64,000 nucleotides of DNA, taken from Solimicrobium silvestre. GTDB lineage: Bacteria > Pseudomonadota > Gammaproteobacteria > Burkholderiales > Burkholderiaceae_D. Below are positions 10,524 to 20,539 of the stretch, piece by piece (positions within the stretch are counted from its first letter, which is position 1; the number at the start of each line of letters is the position of its first letter). The stretch covers positions 186,001-250,000 of the forward strand of contig NZ_PUGF01000004.1 of the NCBI RefSeq assembly GCF_002976435.1, read 5' to 3'. A model generated the notes under the pieces. The model searched no databases. It saw nothing but the letters and a program-made list of their open reading frames with translations, and was not told the origin of the DNA. The position numbers and the translations under genes were made by a program.

Positions 10524-11143
10524 GCCAGCATCTCCTCAATCTTTGCCAACGCCAGCTTGGTGATCAAAATTTTCTTGAAGAACACCAATGAAACTGGATC
10601 TGCATAACGCGGCTCAACAATCAGCACGTTCGGCAGATTACGTGATGCAAGCATCAAGTTTTCATTGAATTCATCAGCAATGATCAACACTGAGTCGAGA
10701 CAACCCATTGTTTTCAATTTATCTGACAACAACTTAGTTTTTGGAGCATCGACAGCAAACTCTTCTACCACCGACAAACGACCTTCGCGAGCTAACTGAG
10801 ACAGAATCGAACAGATACCTGCGCGATACATCTTCTTGTTAATTTTTTGCGAGAAGTTTTCATCTGGCGAATTAGGGAATGCACGTCCGCCTCCACGCCA
10901 CAGCGGGGAAGATGACATACCAGCACGAGCGCGGCCCGTACCTTTTTGACGCCAAGGCTTCTTGGTTGTGTGATGAACGTCATCACGACCCAATTGCTTG
11001 CGGTTACCGCTGCGTGCATTTGCTTGAAATGCAACAACCACTTGATGAATCAACGCTTCGTTGTAATCACGAGCGAAAATTGTATCTGGAGCAGCTACGT
11101 TTGATGCAGTTTGACCTTGATCATTTAGGAGCTTGAGTTCCAT
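10520..11143 (-). CDS. rplD: 50S ribosomal protein L4
   Basis: L4 (207 residues) reaches into the exit tunnel and, in E. coli, autogenously controls the S10 operon by binding its leader. The tunnel loop [24 protein letters not shown] is present with the usual KGTGRARAG residues, so no macrolide-resistance change is evident. It lies three bases after rplC. Confidence 0.98.
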   Translation of the reverse strand: MELKLLNDQGQTASNVAAPDTIFARDYNEALIHQVVVAFQANARSGNRKQLGRDDVHHTTKKPWRQKGTGRARAGMSSSPLWRGGGRAFPNSPDENFSQKINKKMYRAGICSILSQLAREGRLSVVEEFAVDAPKTKLLSDKLKTMGCLDSVLIIADEFNENLMLASRNLPNVLIVEPRYADPVSLVFFKKILITKLALAKIEEMLA

Positions 11144-11146
11144 AGA

Positions 11147-11803
11147 TTAAGCTCCCTTCTTGGTTTTAACTTTAATAGCAGGCGTTACAACTACCTGACC
11201 ATTTTTTGCACCTGGCACAGCACCCTTAACCAGCAATAACTGACGCACCGTATCAATACGAGCGATTTCCAGATTTTGCACAGTACGCGTAACATCACCC
11301 AAGTGACCGGTCATGCGCTTACCAGGGAAAACACGACCTGGATCTTGCGCCATACCAATTGAACCTGGAACATTATGCGAACGGGAGTTACCATGTGATG
11401 CGCGACCAGAAGAGAAGTGATGACGTTTAATAGTACCAGCGTAACCTTTACCGATAGTTACACCTTGAACGTCCACGATCTGGCCAGCTTCGAACATACC
11501 AACAGGCACAACATCGCCTGCCTTCAGTTCTGCGGCTTTAGCTGCATCAATGCGGAATTCTTTTAAGACAGTACCAGCTTCAACACCTGCTTTTGCGAGG
11601 TGACCTGCAACCGCTTTTGTTACGCGGGATGCACGGCGCTGACCGAATGTTACCTGGACTGCGGTATAACCGTCAGTTTCAGGCGTTTTGATTTGTGTCA
11701 CACGGTTGTTTGAGACATCCAAAACAGTAACAGGAATTGAATCCCCATCATCTGTATAAATGCGCATCATACCAACCTTGCGACCAACAAGGCCCAAGCT
11801 CAT
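11147..11803 (-). CDS. rplC: 50S ribosomal protein L3
   Basis: L3 (218 residues) starts an early step of 50S assembly and approaches the peptidyl-transferase centre. [16 protein letters not shown] at 11803 has GGAG upstream at good spacing; an ATG four codons earlier is not supported. The central [19 protein letters not shown] loop carries the glutamine that PrmB methylates in E. coli. It is preceded by an extended -10 promoter at 11920-11946. Confidence 0.97.
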   Translation of the reverse strand: MSLGLVGRKVGMMRIYTDDGDSIPVTVLDVSNNRVTQIKTPETDGYTAVQVTFGQRRASRVTKAVAGHLAKAGVEAGTVLKEFRIDAAKAAELKAGDVVPVGMFEAGQIVDVQGVTIGKGYAGTIKRHHFSSGRASHGNSRSHNVPGSIGMAQDPGRVFPGKRMTGHLGDVTRTVQNLEIARIDTVRQLLLVKGAVPGAKNGQVVVTPAIKVKTKKGA

Positions 11804-11816
11804 TGTATTCTCCATT

Positions 11817-11836
11817 CCCGCCTACGATTGGGCGGG
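11817..11836 (-). other. GC-rich hairpin immediately upstream of rplC
   Basis: CCCGCC at 11817-11822 pairs with GGCGGG at 11831-11836 around an eight-base loop. It ends about 13 bases before the rplC start codon and abuts the ribosome binding site, so it could tune rplC translation or belong to an S10-type leader. No L4-binding structure could be matched with confidence. Confidence 0.4.
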
Positions 11837-11919
11837 GCTGACTGTTTGTAGCAAAATCTGCCACTTAAAACATGTAGACATACCTGAATTTATCAGATAA
11901 ATCTACACCTAAGCCTAAA

Positions 11920-11946
11920 ATTATAGCATGTAAAAAAGATTTACAA
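11920..11946 (-). promoter_or_regulatory. extended -10 promoter upstream of rplC
   Basis: On the minus strand TATAAT (complement of 11920-11925) is preceded by TGC, a perfect extended -10 (TGnTATAAT). A weak -35-like TTGTAA lies 15 bases further upstream (complement of 11941-11946). The site is in the rpsJ-rplC spacer, so rplC and the rest of the S10 genes can be transcribed separately from rpsJ-tufA. Confidence 0.6.
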
Positions 11947-11960
11947 CACCAAATTCTAGA

Positions 11961-12278
11961 TTACTGCAATTTAATTTCTACATCAACACCAGCTGGCAAG
12001 TCCAACTTCATCAATGCGTCTACAGTTTTTTCTGTTGGGTCAACGATATCCATCAAACGCTGATGGGTACGAATTTCAAACTGGTCGCGTGAAGTTTTGT
12101 TGACGTGCGGTGAACGCAGAACGTCGAAACGCTGAATACGTGTAGGTAAAGGAACTGGCCCCTTAACAATAGCGCCAGTACGTTTTGCTGTATCAACGAT
12201 TTCCAAAGCGGATTGATCGATTAACTTGTAATCAAATGCTTTCAGACGAATACGGATTTTTTGATTTGGTGTAGACAT
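11961..12278 (-). CDS. rpsJ: 30S ribosomal protein S10 (NusE)
   Basis: S10 (105 residues) is a 30S head protein that, as NusE, also joins NusB in antitermination and contacts NusG. It contains [29 protein letters not shown] and the loop region [17 protein letters not shown]. It has AAAGGAAA just upstream of the ATG. It lies between tufA and rplC, and a large promoter-bearing spacer separates it from rplC. Confidence 0.98.
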   Translation of the reverse strand: MSTPNQKIRIRLKAFDYKLIDQSALEIVDTAKRTGAIVKGPVPLPTRIQRFDVLRSPHVNKTSRDQFEIRTHQRLMDIVDPTEKTVDALMKLDLPAGVDVEIKLQ

Positions 12279-12298
12279 GATTTTCCTTTAAAGAACGA

Positions 12299-12332
12299 AT
12301 CACGGTATTTGTTTTACAACAAACACCGTGAT
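12299..12332 (-). other. 15-bp hairpin in the tufA-rpsJ spacer
   Basis: The arms ATCACGGTATTTGTT (12299-12313) and AACAAACACCGTGAT (12318-12332) form a 15-bp stem with a four-base loop. As minus-strand RNA the single imperfect position becomes a G-U pair, whereas on the plus strand it is A-C, which favours a minus-strand RNA function. It lies between the tufA stop and the rpsJ ribosome binding site; no U-run follows on that strand. Confidence 0.6.
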
Positions 12333-12343
12333 GATTTTTTTAC

Positions 12344-13534
12344 TTAAGCAATAATTTTTGCAACAACACCAGCACCAACAGTACGACCACCTTCACGAAT
12401 AGCGAAGCGCAAGCCTTCTTCCATCGCGATCGGGTTGATCAGTTTTACTGTGATCGATACGTTGTCACCAGGCATAACCATTTCTTTGTCTGCTGGCAAT
12501 TCGATCGAACCAGTTACGTCCGTTGTACGGAAGTAGAACTGTGGACGATAGTTGTTAAAGAATGGAGTATGACGACCACCTTCATCTTTAGACAATACGT
12601 AGATTTCACCAGTGAAATGATTGTGCGGCTTGATCGTGCCTGGCTTTGCCAACACTTGACCACGCTGAACGTCTTCACGCTTAGTACCGCGCAACAATAC
12701 ACCAACGTTGTCGCCTGCTTGACCTTGGTCTAACAATTTACGGAACATTTCAACACCAGTACATGTTGTCACTGCCGTGTCGGTGATACCGATGATTTCT
12801 AACGATTCGCCAACTTTAACGATACCGCGTTCGATACGACCAGTTACCACTGTACCGCGACCTGAGATCGAGAATACGTCTTCGACTGGCAACAAGAATG
12901 CACCGTCAACAGCGCGTTCTGGTGTTGGGATGTAAGTATCCAACGCTTCAGCCAATTTCATGATGGCTTCTTCGCCCAATGGACCTTTGTCGCCTTCAAG
13001 TGCTAATTTAGCGGAACCTTGAATGATTGGCAGATCGTCCCCTGGGAAGTCATATTTCGACAACAACTCACGCACTTCCATTTCAACCAATTCCAACAAC
13101 TCAGCGTCATCAACCATGTCGCATTTGTTCAGGAATACGATGATGTATGGAACACCAACTTGACGTGCCAACAGGATGTGTTCACGTGTTTGTGGCATTG
13201 GACCATCGGCTGCGGAACAAACCAGAATAGCGCCGTCCATTTGTGCTGCACCAGTAATCATGTTTTTAACATAATCAGCATGGCCTGGGCAATCTACGTG
13301 GGCGTAGTGACGTACTGCTGTTTCGTATTCAACGTGGGAGGTATTAATCGTAATACCACGCGCTTTTTCTTCTGGCGCGTTATCAATTTGGGAGTAGTCT
13401 TTTGCTTCGCCGCCAAATTTCTTCGACAATACAGTAGCGATCGCTGCTGTTAATGTAGTTTTACCATGATCAACGTGGCCAATTGTACCGACGTTTACGT
13501 GCGGTTTGGTCCGCTCAAATTTACTTTTTGCCAT
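12344..13534 (-). CDS. tufA: elongation factor Tu (copy A)
   Basis: EF-Tu (396 residues) carries aminoacyl-tRNA to the ribosomal A site in a GTP-dependent manner. The G motifs GHVDHGKTT (about residues 18-26), DCPGHADY and NKCDMVDD are intact, followed by domains 2 and 3. The protein is identical to the copy at 36698-37888. The last 849 bases of the two genes appear identical, while silent differences lie in the first third, especially the first 60 bases. This is the str-operon copy after fusA. Confidence 0.99.
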   Translation of the reverse strand: MAKSKFERTKPHVNVGTIGHVDHGKTTLTAAIATVLSKKFGGEAKDYSQIDNAPEEKARGITINTSHVEYETAVRHYAHVDCPGHADYVKNMITGAAQMDGAILVCSAADGPMPQTREHILLARQVGVPYIIVFLNKCDMVDDAELLELVEMEVRELLSKYDFPGDDLPIIQGSAKLALEGDKGPLGEEAIMKLAEALDTYIPTPERAVDGAFLLPVEDVFSISGRGTVVTGRIERGIVKVGESLEIIGITDTAVTTCTGVEMFRKLLDQGQAGDNVGVLLRGTKREDVQRGQVLAKPGTIKPHNHFTGEIYVLSKDEGGRHTPFFNNYRPQFYFRTTDVTGSIELPADKEMVMPGDNVSITVKLINPIAMEEGLRFAIREGGRTVGAGVVAKIIA

Positions 13535-13593
13535 TTTATTCTTCCTTCAAAAAGAACGATTAGTACTAAATTAGTACTTAGTTGGTTACTTAA

Positions 13594-13626
13594 CTATATC
13601 CACCCTCACAACGAGGATGAATATAG
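13594..13626 (-). other. 14-bp hairpin in the fusA-tufA spacer
   Basis: Bases 13594-13607 (CTATATCCACCCTC) and 13613-13626 (GAGGATGAATATAG) fold around a five-base loop. The two non-Watson-Crick positions are both G-U pairs in minus-strand RNA. It could be an RNA processing site or control point separating tufA output from fusA; there is no U-run after it. Confidence 0.5.
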
Positions 13627-13673
13627 TGACAATGCTACAAATAAACTACGGTGAACCCGTTATTTTACAACGA

Positions 13674-15779
13674 TTACTTCGCTTTAGCAGTTACGATAGC
13701 GTCGATCACGTTTTTAGGTGCTTCAGAGTAATGCTTGAATTCCATCGTGTATGTTGCGCGACCTTGTGTTGCTGAACGCAACGAAGTCGAATAACCAAAC
13801 ATTTCAGACAATGGCACTTCAGCTTTAATGATCTTGCCGCCGCCGCCTGGGATTTCATCCATACCTTGAACCATACCGCGACGTGACGACAAATCACCCA
13901 TCACAGTACCAGCATAATCTTCTGGAGTTTCAACTTCAACCGACATCATCGGCTCCAGAATTACTGGGCTCGCTTTACGGCAACCATCTTTAAACGCCAT
14001 CGAACCAGCCATGCGGAACGCATTTTCGTTCGAATCGACATCATGGTATGAACCGAAGAACAAAGTAACTTTAACGTCAACAACTGGGTAACCAGCCATA
14101 ACGCCTGAAGTCAATGTTTCGCGAACACCTTTTTCAACTGCAGGGATATATTCACGTGGAACAGTACCACCTTTAATTGCGTCAACGAATTCAAAACCTT
14201 TACCAGCTTCTTGCGGTTCGATTTTCAATACAACGTGACCGTATTGACCGCGACCACCAGATTGCTTAACGAATTTACCTTCGATCTCTTCGCAAGTTTT
14301 GCGAATAGTTTCACGGTACGCAACTTGTGGCTTACCAACTGTCGCTTCAACGCCGAATTCACGACGCATACGATCAACGATAATTTCCAGATGCAACTCG
14401 CCCATACCACCAATAATGGTTTGACCTGATTCTTCGTCCGTTTTAACGCGGAATGAAGGATCTTCTTGTGCCAGACGATTCAACGCCAAGCCCATTTTTT
14501 CTTGATCAACCTTAGTTTTTGGCTCAACAGCCTGAGAAATAACTGGCTCAGGGAATACCATGCGCTCCAAAGTGATGATCGATGATGGATCGCACAATGT
14601 TTCACCGGTAGTTGCTTCTTTCAAACCAACTGCAGCAGCGATATCGCCAGCGTGAACTTCTTTAATTTCTTCACGTTGGTTAGCATGCATCTGCAAAATA
14701 CGACCCAAACGTTCTTTCTTGTTTTTGTTCGGGTTAAATACAGTATCACCTGACTTAACCATACCGGAATACACACGGAAGAAAATCAATTGACCAACGA
14801 ATGGATCGGTCATGATTTTGAACGCTAATGCGGAGAACTTTTCAGTATCTTCTGCTTTACGTGATGTCGGCTCGTCATCTTCATCCAAACCTGTCACTGG
14901 CGGAATATCCACTGGTGATGGCAAGTATTCAATAACCGCATCCAACATGGCTTGTACGCCCTTGTTTTTGAACGCAGTACCGCACATCATTGGCACGATT
15001 TCAGCCGCAATAGTACGGGCGCGCAATGCTGCTTTAATTTCTTCTTCTGACAAATCGCCTTCTTCAAGGTATTTGTTCATCAGTTCTTCAGTGTACTCAG
15101 CAGCCACTTCGACCATTTTTTCGCGCCATTCAGCAGCTTGCTCTTGCAATTCAGCTGGAATTTCACGGTAGTCGAATTTCATCCCTTGGGATGCTTCGTC
15201 CCAATAGATAGCTTTCATCTTAACCAGATCGACCACACCCAAGAAGTTTTCTTCAGCACCGATAGGGATTTGAATCAACACAGGGTTAGCCTTCAGGCGT
15301 GCGCGCATTTGCTCGTAAACTTTGAAGAAGTTCGCACCAGTGCGATCCATCTTGTTTACAAACGCCAAACGAGGCACTTTGTATTTGTTAGCTTGACGCC
15401 AAACTGTTTCTGATTGTGGCTGAACACCGCCCACAGCGCAGTAAACCATGCATGCGCCATCAAGCACACGCATCGAGCGTTCAACTTCAATAGTGAAATC
15501 AACGTGACCAGGAGTATCAATAATATTGATGTGATGCTCAGGGAAGTTGTTAGCCATACCCTTCCAGAAGCAGGTAGTAGCAGCGGAAGTAATAGTAATA
15601 CCGCGCTCTTGCTCTTGCTCCATCCAATCCATGGTGGCAGCGCCATCATGAACTTCACCAATCTTGTGATTTACACCGGTGTAGAACAAAACACGTTCTG
15701 TGGTCGTCGTTTTACCAGCGTCAATATGCGCTGAAATACCGATATTACGGTAGCGTTCAATGGGGGTCTTGCGAGCCAT
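13674..15779 (-). CDS. fusA: elongation factor G
   Basis: EF-G (701 residues) is the translocation and ribosome-recycling GTPase. It shows [22 protein letters not shown] and [10 protein letters not shown] as G motifs, then domains II-V. The ATG at 15779 follows AGGA by six bases; a TTG two codons upstream is rejected. The length is close to the E. coli protein (704). It lies between rpsG and tufA. Confidence 0.99.
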   Translation of the reverse strand: MARKTPIERYRNIGISAHIDAGKTTTTERVLFYTGVNHKIGEVHDGAATMDWMEQEQERGITITSAATTCFWKGMANNFPEHHINIIDTPGHVDFTIEVERSMRVLDGACMVYCAVGGVQPQSETVWRQANKYKVPRLAFVNKMDRTGANFFKVYEQMRARLKANPVLIQIPIGAEENFLGVVDLVKMKAIYWDEASQGMKFDYREIPAELQEQAAEWREKMVEVAAEYTEELMNKYLEEGDLSEEEIKAALRARTIAAEIVPMMCGTAFKNKGVQAMLDAVIEYLPSPVDIPPVTGLDEDDEPTSRKAEDTEKFSALAFKIMTDPFVGQLIFFRVYSGMVKSGDTVFNPNKNKKERLGRILQMHANQREEIKEVHAGDIAAAVGLKEATTGETLCDPSSIITLERMVFPEPVISQAVEPKTKVDQEKMGLALNRLAQEDPSFRVKTDEESGQTIIGGMGELHLEIIVDRMRREFGVEATVGKPQVAYRETIRKTCEEIEGKFVKQSGGRGQYGHVVLKIEPQEAGKGFEFVDAIKGGTVPREYIPAVEKGVRETLTSGVMAGYPVVDVKVTLFFGSYHDVDSNENAFRMAGSMAFKDGCRKASPVILEPMMSVEVETPEDYAGTVMGDLSSRRGMVQGMDEIPGGGGKIIKAEVPLSEMFGYSTSLRSATQGRATYTMEFKHYSEAPKNVIDAIVTAKAK

Positions 15780-15806
15780 AATCAATCCTAATTCTTATAA
15801 TGGACA

Positions 15807-15839
15807 AAACCGAGCATCTGTTTTCACGATACTCGGTTT
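15807..15839 (-). other. hairpin in the rpsG-fusA spacer
   Basis: AAACCGAG (15807-15814) pairs with CTCGGTTT (15832-15839) around a 17-base loop, between the rpsG stop and the fusA start. The downstream arm is followed by only a short T-stretch on the minus strand, so it is a weak terminator at most. Confidence 0.4.
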
Positions 15840-15905
15840 GATTCAAAAGTACTGCGCGAAGTAATTACTCTCAGCAACAGCACGGCACACTCTATCTATC
15901 TCTAA

Positions 15906-16376
15906 TTAGAAACGGAAATGTGAGAATGCTTTATTCGCTTCTGCCATACGATGAACTTCATCGCGTTTTTTCATGGCACCGCCGCGACCTTCAGCGGCTT
16001 CCAACAATTCGCCGCCTAAGCGTTGTGGCATTGATTTTTCGCTGCGCTTGTTAGCTGCTTCACGCAACCAACGCATCGACAAAGCCAAACGGCGTACTGG
16101 GCGAACTTCAACTGGCACCTGGTAGTTTGCACCACCAACGCGACGGGACTTAACCTCGACGAGTGGCTTGCAGTTACCAATTGCTGCAGCGAAAACTTCT
16201 AGCGGATCTTTACCAGATTTAGTCTGGATGTGATCAAACGCACCATAAATGATGCCTTCTGCTACTGATTTTTTACCTGACAACATCAAAACGTTGACAA
16301 ATTTTGCGACTTCTACGTTACCGAATTTTGGATCCGGCAAAATATCGCGTTTCGGGACTTCACGACGACGTGGCAT
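15906..16376 (-). CDS. rpsG: 30S ribosomal protein S7
   Basis: S7 (156 residues) nucleates the 3' domain of 16S rRNA and in E. coli represses str operon translation. It begins [20 protein letters not shown] and ends [11 protein letters not shown], with [19 protein letters not shown] in the middle. The length is standard. It lies 131 bases after rpsL. Confidence 0.98.
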   Translation of the reverse strand: MPRRREVPKRDILPDPKFGNVEVAKFVNVLMLSGKKSVAEGIIYGAFDHIQTKSGKDPLEVFAAAIGNCKPLVEVKSRRVGGANYQVPVEVRPVRRLALSMRWLREAANKRSEKSMPQRLGGELLEAAEGRGGAMKKRDEVHRMAEANKAFSHFRF

Positions 16377-16507
16377 TTCTTTTCCTTTCGATCTTCAGTT
16401 GAGCATGTGGCAACTCCACATCCTCGCGGTGAGCCATCATAGCCCGCCACTTACTCGGCTCAGTTAAAACCGACACTCATACTAAATAAGAACTAACTTG
16501 TTTGTTT

Positions 16508-16891
16508 TTACTTCTTGGCTGCTTTAGCGCGCTTCGAACCATACTTGGAACGAGCTTGCTTACGGTCTTTAACGCCTTGAGTATCCAATGCGCCGCGAAC
16601 CATATGGTAACGCACACCCGGCAAATCCTTAACACGACCACCGCGCAGCAAAACTACGCTATGTTCTTGCAAGTTATGGCCTTCACCGCCGATATACGAA
16701 ATAACTTCGAAACCGTTGGTTAAGCGTACTTTGGCAACCTTACGTAAAGCCGAGTTAGGCTTTTTAGGGGTTGTTGTATAAACGCGAGTACAAACTCCAC
16801 GCTTTTGCGGGCTGTTTTCCAGCGCCGGCGATTTGCTCTTGACACGTGCAGAAACACGTGGCTGGCGAATCAATTGATTGATGGTTGGCAT
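16508..16891 (-). CDS. rpsL: 30S ribosomal protein S12
   Basis: S12 (127 residues) is the decoding-centre protein. It contains the loop [13 protein letters not shown] with the lysine whose change gives streptomycin resistance in E. coli, and the second loop [11 protein letters not shown]; both are wild type. It is the first gene of the str operon. A structured leader (16921-16996) and the accessory block lie upstream of it instead of rpoC. Confidence 0.98.
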   Translation of the reverse strand: MPTINQLIRQPRVSARVKSKSPALENSPQKRGVCTRVYTTTPKKPNSALRKVAKVRLTNGFEVISYIGGEGHNLQEHSVVLLRGGRVKDLPGVRYHMVRGALDTQGVKDRKQARSKYGSKRAKAAKK

Positions 16892-17213
16892 CGTTCTAAA
16901 CCCAACATAAATAAGACATAAACCCGGAAACGATTGCCCGGGGACTAATCAATCTCTCGCACATTGTGCGGGCAGTTAAGTAGATAACTACTTAATCCTC
17001 TCTGACTTTATATCTGCCGTGCCGGGCTAACAGTTGCCTATTTTTTCATCAAAAAATTGATGGAAATTACCCTATCACACTACAGAAACAAAATTGAGAA
17101 CTCGCAAGTTTAATCTCGGTTTGGAAGCACGTCAATCACTTTCCAGCAATTTCCACCGTTACGCACCACGAAATCCAACTTCTTGCTTGCATAAAACAGC
17201 TTTCTTGTTAAAG
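16892..17213. other. spacer between rpsL and the phosphoethanolamine-transferase-like gene
   Basis: This 322-base stretch separates divergent genes. It holds the rpsL leader hairpins and, presumably, promoters for both directions. An open frame beginning with TTG at 17094 runs into the plus-strand gene, but the added 40 residues look non-conserved, so that segment is treated as leader. No other gene was seen. Confidence 0.5.
16924..16995 (-). promoter_or_regulatory. structured leader of the str operon
   Basis: Three hairpins follow one another ahead of rpsL: CCCGG/CCGGG around 16924-16941, the palindrome CGCACATTGTGCG at 16958-16970, and TTAAGTAG/CTACTTAA at 16976-16983 and 16988-16995. They would lie in the rpsL 5' untranslated region on the minus strand. 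A TATAAA about 25 bases upstream of them could be a -10 box but its -35 is weak. Confidence 0.4.
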
Positions 17214-19085
17214 ATGGCATACATTCACAGCAACTTTCACCTTTTGATGCAAAAACAACATTTATTGCGTCCCGCCCAACTTTATTTAGTTTGTTCCTAC
17301 CTACTACTTTCAGCGACGCCTTTTTTCTCATTGATGCTTGGAATTCCAGTTGAAAATGCTGCCACCATTATCGGTTTAGAAATTTTTTTCTGGTTGCTGT
17401 TGTGGAGTGTATTTAAGCGCCCCAACTATTTTCATTGGCTGTTATTACCGGTATTTTTAGCCCTACCGATTGAAATCTATTTGCGCTTGTTTTTTGCGCA
17501 AGGCATTTCACCGCATCATCTGGGCATTATTTTCGAGACCAGTCCAAAGGAAGCCTTCGAATTTTTAGGCAGGAAAACCTGGTTACTAGCATTAACCAGT
17601 ATAGGCATATTTTTGTGGTGGTACAGCCTGCAAATTGTATCCAGAAAAATTTTTATCTGGTCGCACTCTAGCCGCTGGTTTTGCTTAGCAGTTTTACTCT
17701 TTTGCACCATGGGCTTTGTCTACGGCGAAGAATTTGGCTTTAATACGCCTAGCCACAGCGTGACCAGCTCACCCAACTCGACCAGTGCCGACGAGGAGGA
17801 AGATAGCTCTCCTGACGATGCTACCTGGTTTCAAGATTACACTGCAGCCTATCGCGCTACTATGCCCAAATTACCGGCATGGGCTGATAACGATATTGAT
17901 AAAGAGTTAATTGGCCGCACCTGGCCGTTTGGACTTGCCATACATGCCGCCGATTTTTTGTATGAGCGCCATTATTTAAGTATTCTCGCCCAAAAAAGTA
18001 GCACATTTAAGTTTGACGCCAGCTCCGACACAACCCCAAAAACAATCGTCATCGTAATCGGTGAATCATCACGCTATGATCGTTGGAGCTTGAATGGTTT
18101 TAAGCGCGATACCAATCCGCACCTTAAAAACGAAACCAATCTGGTGAGCTTTACCGACATCATCAGCGCAGTTTCTGCCACACGCCTTTCCGTGCCGATC
18201 ATCGTTTCACGCAAACCAGCAACCCAGAGTTTAAAAGCCGGTTTTTCAGAGAAGTCATTCATCTCCGCATTCAAAGAAGCCGGCTATAAAACCTATTGGC
18301 TTTCTAACCAGATGACGTTTGGTGAATTTGATACGCCGATTTCCGTGTTTGCCAAAGAAGCAGATGTCACCCAGTTTTTGAACTTGGGTGGATTTACCAA
18401 CAATTCGAGCTTCGATCAGATTCTGCTGGAGCCGTTTCAAAATGCGCTAACTGACTCGGCACCAAAGAAATTAATCGTCTTGCACACGCTGGGCAACCAT
18501 TGGAATTACAGCCATCGTCACCCTGCAGAATTTGAGCGCTGGAAGCCATCACTGAGCGGCGTGCAGGATCCTGACTATAACAATCGCGATATGAAAGAGC
18601 AGATCAATAATAGCTATGACAATTCGATTTTGTACACAGACTGGATGCTCGATCAGGTCATTACGCAGTTAAAGGCCCAGCAAAACATCAGCGCACTGCT
18701 CTATGTTTCTGATCACGGGCAAACGCTGTACGATGGCAGCTGCAACCTGGCTTTTCACGGCCACAACACGCAATATGAATTTCATATCCCCGCATTCATG
18801 TGGTATTCAAATGATTACTTAAGCGCCTATCCTGATAAAATTGAGCAGCTGTTACGGCATAAGAAAGCCCGTCTTTCAACAGAAAATATCTTTCATTCTT
18901 TGCTTGATATTGCCGACGTTCATTACCCGACCGAACAACTAGACCGCAGCTTCGTCAACGCGCAATTCAAACCGCATGTGCGTTATGTAGATAGTTACGG
19001 CTGGAGCAACTACGACAACGCTCGCTTTAAAGGCGACTGCCGCGAAGTTATTGATAAAAACAAGCCATTAAAGCAAGAAAAATAA
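17214..19085 (+). CDS. phosphoethanolamine transferase-like membrane enzyme (alkaline phosphatase superfamily)
   Basis: The protein has an N-terminal membrane domain of about five hydrophobic segments, then a periplasmic alkaline-phosphatase/sulfatase-type domain. The metal/substrate motif GESSRYDRWSLNGF begins at about residue 283, and SDHGQTLYDG plus FHGHNTQYEFHIP form the second metal-binding set near residue 500. The likely nucleophile lies in SAVSATRLSVP, where the GTxT of EptA-type enzymes is replaced by Ser/Thr. Such enzymes transfer phosphoethanolamine to lipid A or core sugars and change surface charge. The start is uncertain: ATG 17214 is chosen, with TTG 17094 and ATG 17247 as alternatives. 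The exact acceptor cannot be told. Confidence 0.8.
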   Translation: MAYIHSNFHLLMQKQHLLRPAQLYLVCSYLLLSATPFFSLMLGIPVENAATIIGLEIFFWLLLWSVFKRPNYFHWLLLPVFLALPIEIYLRLFFAQGISPHHLGIIFETSPKEAFEFLGRKTWLLALTSIGIFLWWYSLQIVSRKIFIWSHSSRWFCLAVLLFCTMGFVYGEEFGFNTPSHSVTSSPNSTSADEEEDSSPDDATWFQDYTAAYRATMPKLPAWADNDIDKELIGRTWPFGLAIHAADFLYERHYLSILAQKSSTFKFDASSDTTPKTIVIVIGESSRYDRWSLNGFKRDTNPHLKNETNLVSFTDIISAVSATRLSVPIIVSRKPATQSLKAGFSEKSFISAFKEAGYKTYWLSNQMTFGEFDTPISVFAKEADVTQFLNLGGFTNNSSFDQILLEPFQNALTDSAPKKLIVLHTLGNHWNYSHRHPAEFERWKPSLSGVQDPDYNNRDMKEQINNSYDNSILYTDWMLDQVITQLKAQQNISALLYVSDHGQTLYDGSCNLAFHGHNTQYEFHIPAFMWYSNDYLSAYPDKIEQLLRHKKARLSTENIFHSLLDIADVHYPTEQLDRSFVNAQFKPHVRYVDSYGWSNYDNARFKGDCREVIDKNKPLKQEK

Positions 19086-19132
19086 GATTTTTCATATTCC
19101 TATTTTTTGAAATTTTTAACGCATCCAATAGG

Positions 19133-20539
19133 TTATAAAGGCCGCGTAAAAATTGTACTTATAAATCGCATATCCACCTGCAAACCTTGCCCGCTTAGTG
19201 GCGTCGTCAAAACAAGCTGTGCATTGATAGACAAGGCAATTTCATTCGCGATAGATAAACCCAGACCTGAGCTAGTTGATTGGCTTGCATCCAAACGATA
19301 AAACCGCTGCAACACATTTTTGCGCTCTGATTCTGGAATCCCGGGGCCGTTGTCAACAACACGAAAAATACAATTATTTTTTTCTCGCAGAATAGAAATT
19401 GTGACGACACCGGATTTTGTCATGTGCTGAATCGCGTTCTCGACCAAATTTAAAACCAGCTCATGTAATAAATAAACCGGTGCGCTAATCAGCACCGTTT
19501 CATCCAAGTTATCAATGCCAAGATCACTATTTTTATGCTGCGCCAAGGGCGCCAACTCCTCCAATACTTGCTTGACGATGTCGGCCAGCACACAAGGGTG
19601 CGTTACAACATGGTTTTGTTGAGTGCGTTCTAATGCGGCCAATATCAATAATTAATTAATCACTTTACTACCTTGTGCCACGGTTTTTTGCAGTGCAATG
19701 AATACTTCGTTTTGTGTGCTATCCAGCGTGGCGCTACGGCGTCCAAAATTAAGTTGCGAGGTCAACACCGCAAATGAGGTACGAAGTTGATGCGCGGTAC
19801 TAGCGACAAATTGTTCGTATGACGAAAGCGTATTATCTAAGCGCATCACGTAATCATTCATAGCGGAAATCACTGGCAATAATTCACTTGGAACATCCTT
19901 GGTATCTAGTTGTTCTAACGATCCGCCTTGCCGTTGGGTGATTTTTTCACCGAACGAAATCAAGGGGCGCAAAGCCCATCGTGATGCAACCATCAAACCG
20001 GCTAATACCATGCACAACAACATAAAATGTCGACGCATGGTGAGCATAAATAGCTCCTGCCTAAATGCCGCCTGGCCTTTCTGTGTTTGGGCAATTTGTG
20101 TAATAACGATATCGTGTGCCGAGCCAGTTGGCAGCGCGTGCGCATAGGCAATAAATCGTACTGATTCGCTGCCTACCCGGCTTGAAAAATAATGCGCTTG
20201 TTCAAGCGGTATATCGATATTCAATGGCGCTATTTCATCTGCGCCAGCAATCAGCTTACCTTGCTCGCTTCGGATGCTGTAATACACATGATCTTGATAA
20301 GGACTAGCAAACAATTCAAACGCGGCCGGAGGCAAATTAAACTCAACTTCACCATTGATTAAGTTGATTTGTTCGGACATGATTTTTGCCGAGCTTTTCA
20401 GCAGCTGCTCCTGTACCAACGTGGCAATTTTGTCCGTACTGTTATACGTAAATAACAGGTCAACAAAGGAGATCAGCAAAGCTGGTAAAAACACCCATAA
20501 GATCAAACGACTTTTAAGACTTCTAAGTGGTTTGAACAT
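19133..20539 (-). pseudogene. TctE-like sensor histidine kinase interrupted by an in-frame stop
   Basis: The N-terminal part (20539-19652, 295 residues) has a membrane helix, a 2CSK_N-type sensor region, a second helix and a phosphoacceptor region AHQLRTSFAVL with histidine near residue 250. The usual proline of HxLRTP is serine. It ends at TAA 19652-19654. The same frame then continues for 171 residues with LLILAALERTQ, the N box (LVENAIQH), DNGPGIP and SSGLGLSIANE, a full ATPase domain. TctE relatives have a glutamine at the stop position (NQLL), so a single CAA-to-TAA change explains it. The start overlaps the response regulator by 17 bases. It is either a broken gene, a split kinase, or a base error. 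Confidence 0.85.

Noticed and set aside
16508-16891. Possible streptomycin resistance changes in S12
   Set aside because: The lysines in TTTPKKP and RVKDLP are wild type.
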